Made by a program: the position numbers and the translations under genes. Of a stretch of DNA of 64,000 nucleotides, positions 49,197 to 61,500 are shown piece after piece. Origin of the DNA: Clusia tigrina (taxonomy: Eukaryota > Arthropoda > Insecta > Diptera > Clusiidae). Positions within the stretch are counted from its first letter, which is position 1; every line of letters starts with the position of its first letter. The notes beneath the pieces are model-generated. The model ran no database searches and was not told where the DNA came from. It saw nothing but the letters and a program-made list of their open reading frames with translations. The stretch is taken from contig OV050030.1 of NCBI GenBank assembly GCA_920105625.2, forward strand, positions 70,965,611-71,029,610, in the 5' to 3' direction.

Positions 49197-52100
49197 GTGA
49201 GTAAGTCGATAGTCGTCAATTCTGTGAATATGAAGATTATTTTTGTAACGAATTTATTGACAAGACAAGTTACAACAGAAGTTGCAATTGCGTATGTGTG
49301 GTTATGCCACCGTAATAATTTTTCAGAAGAAGAAGAATTATTGAAAAATTTTTTTTGCAGATCTTATAGCTATTTCGGACACGTCACTTGTCCTCATCAG
49401 AGATCTTTCAATGTAAGGCAATTTTCCCCCAAGCATTTTTTATTATGTCTCAGAAATCAACAGCACACCAATTAAGAACCATCCCAAGAATCGAAACTGG
49501 ACCTACAGCTGTTGTAATCTGTCCATCCAGACAACTAGGCTAACTGCAGGTGGTGAACTGACTGATCAAATTCTGTCCCTGTACTGTCTTATTCCACCAC
49601 ACTCTAATCAACTCTGTCTCATTATTACCCCTCTTTTGTTCCGTTAGGTCTCTCTCTCTGTTTTTTGTTACATTTCAGTGGTATCATAGTACATTGCTTT
49701 TGTTAATGGCTGGCTAATTAAGCCTGATCACACTAACCTTCTAGGATACATTCTATAAAGTTTACAATTTCTTGTGAAGATTCGTCAGTAGACATAGATG
49801 TCACCTTTTTTACCGTATTCATTCTGTATATGTGAGTAAGTCGATAGTCGTCAATTCTGTGAATATGAAGATAATTTTTGTAACGAATTTATTGACAAGA
49901 CAAGTTAGAACAGAAATTGCAATTGCGTATGTGTGGTTATGCCACCGTAATAATTTTTCAGACGAAGAAGAAGAATTATTGAAACATTTTTTTGGCAGAT
50001 CTTATAGCTATTTCGGACACGTCACTTGTCCTCATCAGAGATCTTTCAATGTAAGGCAATTTTCCCCCAAGCATTTTTTATTATGTCTCAGAAATCAACA
50101 GCACACCAATTAAGAACCCTCCCAAGAATCGAAACTGGACCTACAGCTGTTGTAATCTGTCCATCCAGACAACTAGGCTAACTGCAGGTGGTGAACTGAC
50201 TGATCAAATTCTGTCCCTGTACTGTCTTATTCCACCACACTCTAATCAACTCTGTCTCATTATTACCCCTCTTTTGTTCCGTTAGGTCTCTCTCTGTTTT
50301 TTGTTACATTTCAGTGGTATCATAGTACATTGCTTTTGTTAGTGGCTGGCTAATTAAGCCTGATCACACTAACCTGCTAGGATACATTCTATAAAGTTTA
50401 CAATTTCTTGTGAAGATTCGTCAGTAGACATAGATGTCACCTTTTTTACCGTATTCATTCTGTAAATGTGAGTAAGTCGATAGTCGTCAATTCTGTGAAT
50501 ATGAAGATTATTTTTGTAACGAATTTATTGACAATTCAAGTTACAACAGTAGTTGCAATTGCGTATGTGTGGTTATGCCACCGTAATAATTTTTCAGAAG
50601 AAGAAGAATTGTTGAAAAATTTTTTTTGCAGATCTTATAGCTATTTCGGACACGTCACTTGTCCTCATCAGAGATCTTTCAATGTAAGGCAATTTTCCCC
50701 CAAGCATTTTTTATTATGTCTCAGAAATCAACAGCACACCAATTAAGAACCATCCCAAGAATCGAAACTGGACCTACAGCTGTTGTAATCTGTCCATCCA
50801 GACAACTAGGCTAACTGCAGGTGGTGAACTGACTGATCAAATTCTGTCCCTGTACTGTCTTATTCCACCACACTCTAATCAACTCTGTCTCATTATTACC
50901 CCTCTTTTGTTCCGTTAGGTCTCTCTCTCTGTTTTTTGTTACATTTCAGTGGTATCATAGTACATTGCTTTTGTTAATGGCTGGCTAATTAAGCCTGATC
51001 ACACTAACCTTCTAGGATACATTCTATAAAGTTTACAATTTCTTGTGAAGATTCGTCAGTAGACATAGATGTCACCTTTTTTACCGTATTCATTCTGTAT
51101 ATGTGAGTAAGTCGATAGTCGTCAATTCTGTGAATATGAAGATAATTTTTGTAACGAATTTATTGACAAGACAAGTTAGAACAGAAATTGCAATTGCGTA
51201 TGTGTGGTTATGCCACCGTAATAATTTTTCAGACGAAGAAGAAGAATTATTGAAACATTTTTTTGGCAGATCTTATAGCTATTTCGGACACGCCACTTGT
51301 CCTCATCAAAGATCTTTCAATGTAAGGCAATTTTTCGCCAAGCATTTTTTATTATGTCTCAGAAATCAACAGAACACCAATTAGGAACCCTCCCAAGAAT
51401 CGAAACTGGACCTACAGCTATTGTAATCTGTCCATCCAGACAACTAGGCTAACTGCAGGTGGTGAACTGACTGATCAAATTCTGTGCCTGTACTGTCACA
51501 TTCCACCACACTCTAATCAACTCTGTCTCATTATGACCCCTCTTTTGTTCCGTTAGGTCTCTCTCTCTGTTTTTTGTTACATTTCACTGGTATCATAGTA
51601 CATTGCTTTTGTTGATGGTTGGCTAATTAAGCCTGATCACACTAACCTTCTAGGATACATTCTATAAAGTTTACAATTTCTTGTGAAGATTCGTCAGTAG
51701 ACATAGATGTCACCTTTTTTACCGTATTCATTCTGTAAATGTGAGTAAGTCGATAGTCGTCATTTCTGTGAATATGAAGATAATTTTTGTAACGAATTTA
51801 TTGACAAGACAAGTTACAACAGTAGTTGCAATAGCGTATGTGTGGTTATGCCACCGTAATCATTTTTCAGAAGAAGAAGAAGAATTATTGAAAAATGTTT
51901 TTGGCAGATCTTATAGTTATTTCGGACACGTCACTTGTCCTCATCAGAGATCTTTCAATGTAAGGCAATTTTCCCCCAAGCATTTTTTATTATGTCTCAG
52001 AAATCAACAGCACACCAATTAAGAACCCTCCCAAGAATCGAAACTGGACCTACAGCTGTTGTAATCTGTCCATCCAGACAACTAGGCTAACTGCAGGTGG

Positions 52101-55100
52101 TGAACTGACTGATCAAATTCTGTCCCTGTACTGTCTTATTCCACCACACTCTAATCAACTCTGTCTCATTATTACCCCTCTTTTGTTCCGTTAGGTCTCT
52201 CTCTGTTTTTTGTTACATTTCAGTGGTATCATAGTACATTGCTTTTGTTAATGGCTGGCTAATTAAGCCTGATCACACTAACCTTCTAGGATACATTCTA
52301 TAAAGTTTACAATTTCTTGTGAAGATTCGTCAGTAGACATAGATGTCACCTTTTTTACCGTATTCATTCTGTAAATGTGAGTAAGTCGATAGTCGTCAAT
52401 TCTGTGAATATGAAGATTATTTTTGTAACGAATTTATTGACAAGACAAGTTACAACAGTAGTTGCAATTGCGTATGTGTGGTTATGCCACCGTAATAATT
52501 TTTCAGAAGAAGAAGAATTATTGAAAAATTTTTTTTGCAGATCTTATAGCTATTTCGGACACGTCACTTGTCCTCATCAGAGATCTTTCAATGTAAGGCA
52601 ATTTTCCCCCAAGCATTTTTTATTATGTCTCAGAAATCAACAGCACACCAATTAAGAACCATCCCAAGAATCGAAACTGGACCTACAGCTGTTGTAATCT
52701 GTCCATCCAGACAACTAGGCTAACTGCAGGTGGTGAACTGACTGATCAAATTCTGTCCCTGTACTGTCTTATTCCACCACACTCTAATCAACTCTGTCTC
52801 ATTATTACCCCTCTTTTGTTCCGTTAGGTCTCTCTCTCTGTTTTTTGTTACATTTCAGTGGTATCATAGTACATTGCTTTTGTTAGTGGCTGGCTAATTA
52901 AGCCTGATCACACTAACCTGCTAGGATACATTCTATAAAGTTTACAGTTTCTTGTGAAGATTCGTCAGTAGACATAGATGTCACCTTTTTTACCGTATTC
53001 ATTCTGTATATGTGAGTAAGTCGATAGTCGTCAATTCTGTGAATATGAAGATAATTTTTGTAACGAATTTATTGACAAGACAAGTTAGAACAGAAATTGC
53101 AATTGCGTATGTGTGGTTATGCCACCGTAATAATTTTTCAGACGAAGAAGAAGAATTATTGAAACATTTTTTTGGCAGATCTTATAGCTATTTCGGACAC
53201 GTCACTTGTCCTCATCAGAGATCTTTCAATGTAAGGCAATTTTCCCCCAAGCATTTTTTATTATGTCTCAGAAATCAACAGCACACCAATTAAGAACCCT
53301 CCCAAGAATCGAAACTGGACCTACAGCTGTTGTAATCTGTCCATCCAGACAACTAGGCTAACTGCAGGTGGTGAACTGACTGATCAAATTCTGTCCCTGT
53401 ACTGTCTTATTCCACCACACTCTAATCAACTCTGTCTCATTATTACCCCTCTTTTGTTCCGTTAGGTCTCTCTCTGTTTTTTGTTACATTTCAGTGGTAT
53501 CATAGTACATTGCTTTTGTTAATGGCTGGCTAATTAAGCCTGATCACACTAACCTTCTAGGATACATTCTATAAAGTTTACAATTTCTTGTGAAGATTCG
53601 TCAGTAGACATAGATGTCACCTTTTTTACCGTATTCATTCTGTAAATGTGAGTAAGTCGATAGTCGTCAATTCTGTGAATATGAAGATTATTTTTGTCAC
53701 GAATTTATTGACAATTCAAGTTACAACAGTAGTTGCAATTGCGTATGTGTGGTTATGCCACAGTAATAATTTTTCAGAAGAAGAAGAATTGTTGAAAAAT
53801 TTTTTGTGCAGATCTTATAGCTATTTCGGACACGTCACTTGTCCTCATCAGAGATCTTTCAATGTAAGGCAATTTTCCCCCAAGCATTTTTTATTATGTC
53901 TCAGAAATCAACAGCACACCAATTAAGAACCATCCCAAGAATCGAAACTGGACCTACAGCTGTTGTAATCTGTCCATCCAGACAACTAGGCTAACTGCAG
54001 GTGGTGAACTGACTGATCAAATTCTGTCCCTGTACTGTCTTATTCCACCACACTCTAATCAACTCTGTCTCATTATTACCCCTCTTTTGTTCCGTTAGGT
54101 CTCTCTCTCTGTTTTTTGTTACATTTCAGTGGTATCATAGTACATTGCTTTTGTTAATGGCTGGCTAATTAAGCCTGATCACACTAACCTTCTAGGATAC
54201 ATTCTATAAAGTTTACAATTTCTTGTGAAGATTCGTCAGTAGACATAGATGTCACCTTTTTTACCGTATTCATTCTGTATATGTGAGTAAGTCGATAGTC
54301 GTCAATTCTGTGAATATGAAGATAATTTTTGTAACGAATTTATTGACAAGACAAGTTAGAACAGAAATTGCAATTGCGTATGTGTGGTTATGCCACCGTA
54401 ATAATTTTTCAGACGAAGAAGAAGAATTATTGAAACATTTTTTTGGCAGATCTTATAGCTATTTCGGACACGCCACTTGTCCTCATCAAAGATCTTTCAA
54501 TGTAAGGCAATTTTTCGCCAAGCATTTTTTATTATGTCTCAGAAATCAACAGAACACCAATTAGGAACCCTCCCAAGAATCGAAACTGGACCTACAGCTA
54601 TTGTAATCTGTCCATCCAGACAACTAGGCTAACTGCAGGTGGTGAACTGACTGATCAAATTCTGTGCCTGTACTGTCACATTCCACCACACTCTAATCAA
54701 CTCTGTCTCATTATTACCCCTCTTTTGTTCCGTTAGGTCTCTCTCTCTGTTTTTTGTTACATTTCACTGGTATCATAGTACATTGCTTTTGTTGATGGTT
54801 GGCTAATTAAGCCTGATCACACTAACCTTCTAGGATACATTCTATAAAGTTTACAATTTCTTGTGAAGATTCGTCAGTAGACATAGATGTCACCTTTTTT
54901 ACCGTATTCATTCTGTAAATGTGAGTAAGTCGATAGTCGTCATTTCTGTGAATATGAAGATAATTTTTGTAACGAATTTATTGACAAGACAAGTTACAAC
55001 AGTAGTTGCAATAGCGTATGTGTGGTTATGCCACCGTAATCATTTTTCAGAAGAAGAAGAAGAATTATTGAAAAATGTTTTTGGCAGATCTTATAGTTAT

Positions 55101-55558
55101 TTCGGACACGTCACTTGTCCTCATCAGAGATCTTTCAATGTAAGGCAATTTTCCCCCAAGCATTTTTTATTATGTCTCAGAAATCAACAGCACACCAATT
55201 AAGAACCCTCCCAAGAATCGAAACTGGACCTACAGCAGTTGTAATCTGTCCATCCAGACAACTAGGCTAACTGCAGGTGGTGAACTAACTGATCAAATTC
55301 TGTCCCTGTACTGTCTTATTCCACCACACTCTAATCAACTCTGTCTCATTATTACCCCTATTTTGTTCCGTTAGGTCTCTCTCTCTGTTTTTTGTTACAT
55401 TTCAGTGGTATCATAGTACATTGCTTTTGTTAATGGCTGGTTAATTAAGCCTGATCACACTAACCTTCTAGGATACATTCTATAAAGTTTACAATTTCTT
55501 GTGAAGATTCGTCAGTAGACATAGATGTCACCTTTTTTACCGTATTCATTCTGTAAAT
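49197..55558 (+). repeat. Satellite block F: two copies of a 3180-bp pentamer HOR
   Basis: Copy 1 is 49197-52376 and copy 2 is 52377-55556. Five monomer types recur in order at exactly 3180 bp: 49257/52437 (gaaaaattttttttgcag), 49892/53072 (agttagaacagaaattg), 50528/53708 (gacaattcaagtt), 51163/54343 (agttagaacag with tttttcgccaag) and 51801/54981 (aaaaatgtttttggc). The copies differ at few sites, such as ttgtaacg/ttgtcacg in the third monomer and cttatgacccc (51532) against cattattacccc (about 54711). Confidence 0.95.
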
Positions 55559-58500
55559 GTGAGTAAGTCGATAGTCGTCAATTCTGTGAATATGAAGATA
55601 ATTTTTGTAACGAATTTATTGACAAGACAAGTTACAACAGAAGTTGCAATTGCGTATGTGTGGTTATGCAACCGTAATAATTTTTCAGACGAAGAAGAAG
55701 AATTATTGAAACATTTTTTTGGCAGATCTTATAGCTATTTCGGACACGCCACTTGCCCTCATCAAAGATCTTTCAATGTAAGGCAATTTTTCCCCAAGCA
55801 TTTTTTATTATGTCTCAGAAATCAACAGAACACCAATTAGGAACCCTCCCAAGAATCGAAACTGGACCTACAGCTGTTGTAATCTGTCCATCCAGACAAC
55901 TAGGCTAACTGCAGGTGGTGAACTGACTGATCAAATTCTGAGCCTGTACTGTCACATTCCACCACACTCTAATCAACTCTGTCTCATTATTACCCCTCTT
56001 TTGTTCCGTTAGGTCTCTCTCTCTCTCTGTTTTTTGTTACATTTCAGTGGTATCATAGTACATTGCTTTTGTTAATGGCTGGCTAATTAAGTCTGATAAC
56101 ACTAACCTTCTAGGATACATTCTATAAACTTTACAATTTCTTGTGAAGATTCGTCAGTAGACATAGATGTCACCTTTTTTACCGTATTCATTCTGTAAAT
56201 GTGAGTAAGTCGATAGTCGTCATTTCTGTGAATATGAAGATAATTTTTGTAACGAATTTATTGACAAGACAAGTTACAACAGAAGTTGCATTTGCGTATG
56301 TGTGGTTATGCCACCGTAATAATTTGTCAGAAGGAGAAGAAGAATTATTGAAACATTTTTTTGGCAGATATTATAGCTATTTCGGACACTCCACTTGTTC
56401 TCATCAAAGATCTTTCAATGTAAGGCAATTTTCCCCCAAGCATTTTTTATTATGTCTCAGATATCAACAGCACACCAATTAAGAACCCTCCCAAGAATCG
56501 AAACTGGACCTACAGCTGTTGTAATCTGTCCATCCAGACAACTAGGCTAACTGCAGGTGGTGAACTGACTGATCAAATTCTGTCCCTGTACTGTCTTATT
56601 CCACCACACTCTAATCAACTCTGTCTCATTATTACCCCTCTTTTGTTCCGTTAGGTCTCTCTCTCTGTTTTTTGTTACATTTCAGTGGTATCATAGTACA
56701 TTGCTTTTGTTAATGGCTGGCTAATTAAGCCTGATCACACTAACCTTCTAGGATACATTCTATAAAGTTTACAATTTCTTGTGAAGATTCGTCAGTAGAC
56801 ATAGATGTCACCTTTTTTACCGTATTCATTCTGTAAATGTGAGTAAGTCGATAGTCGTCATTTCTGTGAATATGAAGATTATTTTTGTAGCGAATTTATT
56901 GACAAGACAAGTTACAACAGTAGTTGCAATTGCGTATGTGTGGTTAAGCCACCGTAATCATTTTTCAGAAGAAGAAGAAGAATTATTGAAACATTTTTTG
57001 GCAGATCTTATAGCTATTTCGGACACGTCACTTGTCCTCATCAGAGATCTTTTAATGTAAGGCAATTTTCCCCCAAGCATTTTTTATTATGTCTCAGAAA
57101 TCAACAGCACACCAATTATGAACCCTCCCAGGAATCGAACCTGGACTTACAGCTGTTGTAATCTGTCCATCCAGACAACGCGGCTAACTGAAGGTGGTGA
57201 ACTGACTGATCAAATTCTGTCCCTGTACTGTCTCATTCCACCACACTCTAATCAACTCTGTCTCGTTATTACTCCACTTTTGTTCCGTTAGGTCTCTCTC
57301 TCTGTTTTTTGTTACATTTCAGTGGTATCATAGTACATTGCTTTTGTTAATGGCTGGCTAATTAAGCCTGATCACACTAACCTTCTAGGATACATTCTAT
57401 AAACTTTACAATTTCTTGTGAAGATTCGTCAGTAGACATAGATGTCACCTTTTTTACCGTATTCATTCTGTAAATGTGAGTAAGTCGATAGTCGTCATTT
57501 CTGTGAATATGAAGATAATTTTTGTAACGAATTTATTGACAAGACAAGTTACAACAGAAGTTGCAATTGCGTATGTGTGGTTATGCCACCGTAATAATTT
57601 GTCAGAAGAAGAAGAAGAATTATTGAAACATTTTTTTGGCAGATCTTATAGCTATTTCGGACACGCCACTTGTCCTCATCAAAGATCTTTCAATGTAAGG
57701 CAATTTTTCACAAGCATTTTTTATTATGTCTTAGAAATCAACAGAACACCAATTAAGAACCCTCCCAAGAATCGAAACTGGACCTACAGCTGTTGTAATC
57801 TGTCCATCCAGACAACTAGGCTAACTGCAGGTGGTGAACTGACTAATCAAATTCTGTCCCTGTACAGTCTCATTCCACCACACTCTTAATCAACTCTGTC
57901 TCATTATTACCCCTCTTTTGTTCCGTTAGGTCTCTCTCTCTGTTTTTTGTTAAATTTCAGTGGTATCATAGTACATTGCTTTTGTTAATGGCTGGCTAAT
58001 TAAGCCTGATCACACTAACCTTCTAGGATACATTCTACAAAGTTTACAATTTCTTGTGAAGATTCGTCAGTAGACATAGATGTCACCTTTTCTACCGTAT
58101 TCATTCTGTAAATGTGAGTAAGTCGATAGTCGTCAATTCTGTGAATATGAAGATTATATTTGTAACGAATTTATTGACAAGACAAGTTACAACAGTAGTT
58201 GCAATTGCGTATGTGTGGTTATGCCACCGTAATAATTTTTCAGAAGAAGAAGAATTATTGAAACATTTTTTTGGCAGATCTTATAGCTATTTCGGACACG
58301 TCACTTGTTCTCATCAGAGATCTTTCAATGTAAGGCAATTTCCCCCCAAGCATTTTTTATTATGTCTCAGAAATCAACAGCACACCAATTAAGAACCCTC
58401 CCAAGAATCGAAACTGGACCTACAGCTGTTGTAATCTGTCCATCCAGACAACTAGGCTAACTGCAGGTGGTGAACTGACTGATCAAATTCTGTCCCTGTA

Positions 58501-61500
58501 CCGTCTCATTCCACCACACTCTAATCAACTCTGTCTCATTATTACCCCTCTTTTGTTCCGTTAGGTCTCTCTCTCTCTGTTTTTTGTTACATTTCAGTGG
58601 TATCATAGTACATTGCTTTTGTTAATGGCTGGCTAATTAAGCCTGATCACACTAACCTTCTAGGATACATTCTATAAAGTTTACAATTTCTTGTGAAGAT
58701 TCGTCAGTAGACATAGATGTCACCTTTTTTACCGTATTCATTCTGTAAATGTGAGTAAGTCGATAGCGATAGTCGTCAATTCTGTGAATATGAAGATTAT
58801 TTTTGTAACGAATTTATTGACAAGACAAGTTACAACAGTAGTTGCAATTGCGTATGTGTGGTTATGCCACCGTAATAATTTTCAGAAGAAGAAGAATTAT
58901 TTAAAAATTTTTTTGGCAGATCTTATAGCTATTTCGGACACGTCACTTGTCCTCATCAGAGATCTTTCAATGTAAGGCAATTTTCCCCCAAGCATTTTTT
59001 ATTATGTCTCAGAAATCAACAGCACACCAATTAAGAACCCTCCCAAGAATCGAAACTGGACCTACAGCTGTTGTAATCTGTCCATCCAGACAACTAGGCT
59101 AACTGCAGGTGGTGAACTGACTGATCAAATTCTGTCCCTGTACTGTCACATTCCACCACACTCTAATCAACTCTGTCTCATTATTACCCCTCTTTTGTTC
59201 CGTTAGGTCTCTCTCTCTGTTTTTTGTTACATTTCAGTGGTATCATAGTACATTGCTTTTGTTAATGGCTGGCTAATTAAGCCTGATCACACTAACCTTC
59301 TAGGATACATTCTATAAACTTTACAATTTCTTGTGAAGATTCGTCAGTAGCCAAAGATGTCACCTTTTTTACCGTATCCATTCTGTAAATGTGAGTAAGT
59401 CGATAGTCGTCATTTCTGTGAATATGAAGATAATTTTTGAAACGAATTTATTGACAAGACAAGTTACAACAGAAGTTGCAATTGCGTATGTGTGGTTATG
59501 CCACCGTAATAATTTGTCAGAAGAAGAAGAAGAATTATTGAAACATTTTTTTGGCAGATCTTATAGCTATTTCGGACACGCCACTTGTCCTCATCAAAGA
59601 TCTTTCAATGTAAGGCAATTTTTCACAAGCATTTTTTATTATGTCTTAGAAATCAACAGAACACCAATTAAGAACCCTCCCAAGAATCGAAACTGGACCT
59701 ACAGCTGTTGTAATCTGTCCATCCAGACAACTAGGCTAACTGCAGGTGGTGAACTGACTAATCAAATTCTGTCCCTGTACTGTCTCATTCCACCACACTC
59801 TTAATCAACTCTGTCTCATTATTACCCCTCTTTTGTTCCGTTAGGTCTCTCTCTCTGTTTTTTGTTAAATTTCAGTGGTATCATAGTACATTGCTTTTGT
59901 TAATGGCTGGCTAATTAAGCCTGATCACACTAACCTTCTAGGATACATTCTACCAAGTTTACTATTTCTTGTGAAGATTCGTCAGTAGACATAGATGTCA
60001 CCTTTTCTACCGTATTCATTCTGTAAATGTGAGTAAGTCGATAGTCGTCAATTTTGTGAATATGAAGATTATATTTGTAACGAATTTATTGACAAGACAA
60101 GTTACAACAGAAGTTGCAATTGCGTATGTGTGGTTATGCCACTGTAATAATTTTTCAGAAGAAGAAGAAGAATTATTGAGACATTTTTTGGCAGATCTTA
60201 TAGCAATTTCGGACACGTCACTTGTCCTCATTAGAGATCTTTCAGTGTAAGGCAATTTTCCCCCAAGCATTTTTTATTATGTCTCTGAAATCAACAGCAC
60301 ACCAATTATGAACCCTCCCAGGAATCGAACCTGGACCTACAGCTGTTGTAATCTGTCCATCCAGACAACGCGGCTAACTGCAGGTGGTGAACTGACTGAT
60401 CAAATTCTGTCCCTGTACTGTCTCATTCCACCACACTCTAATCAACTCTGTCTCATTATTACCCCTCTTTTGTTCCGTTAGGTCTCTCTCTCTCTGTTTT
60501 CTGTTACATTTCAGTGGTGTCATAGTACATTGCTTTTGTTAATGGCTGGCTAATTAAGCCTGATCACACTAACCTTCTAGGATACATTCTATAAAGTTTA
60601 CAATTTCTTGTGAAGATTCGTCAGTAGACATAGATGTCACCTTTTTTACCGTATTCATTCTGTAAATGTGAGTAAGTCGATAGCGATAGTCGTCAATTCT
60701 GTGAATATGAAGATTATTTTTGAAACGAATTTATTGACAAGACAAGTTACAACAGTAGTTGCAATTGCGTATGTGTGGTTATGCCACCGTAATAATTTTC
60801 AGAAGAAGAAGAATTATTTAAAAATTTTTTTGGCAGATCTTATTGCTATTTCGGACACGTCACTTGTCCTCATCAGAGATCTTTCAATGTAAGGCAATTT
60901 TCCCCCAAGCATTTTTTATTATGTCTCAGAAATCAACAGCACACCAATTAAGAACCCTCCCAAGAATCGAAACTGGACCTACAGCTGTTGTAATCTGTCC
61001 ATCCAGATAACTAGGCTAACTGCAGGTGGTGAACTGACTGATCAAATTCTGTCCCTGTACTGTCACATTCCACCACACTCTAATCAACTCTGTCTCATTA
61101 TTACCCCTCTTTTGTTCCGTTAGGTCTCTCTCTCTGTTTTTTGTTACATTTCAGTGGTATCATAGTACATTGCTTTTGTTAATGGCTGGCTAATTAAGCC
61201 TGATCACACTAACCTTCTAGGATACATTCTATAAACTTTACAATTTCTTGTGAAGATTCGTCAGTAGATAAAGATGTCACCTTTTTTACCGTATCCATTC
61301 TGTAAATGTGAGTAAGTCGATAGTCGTCATTTCTGTGAATATGAAGATAATTTTTGAAACGAATTTATTGACAAGACAAGTTACAACAGAAGTTGCAATT
61401 GCGTATGTGTGGTTATGCCACCGTAATAATTTGTCAGAAGAAGAAGAAGAATTATTGAAACATATTTTTGGCAGATCTTATAGCTATTTCGGACACGCCA

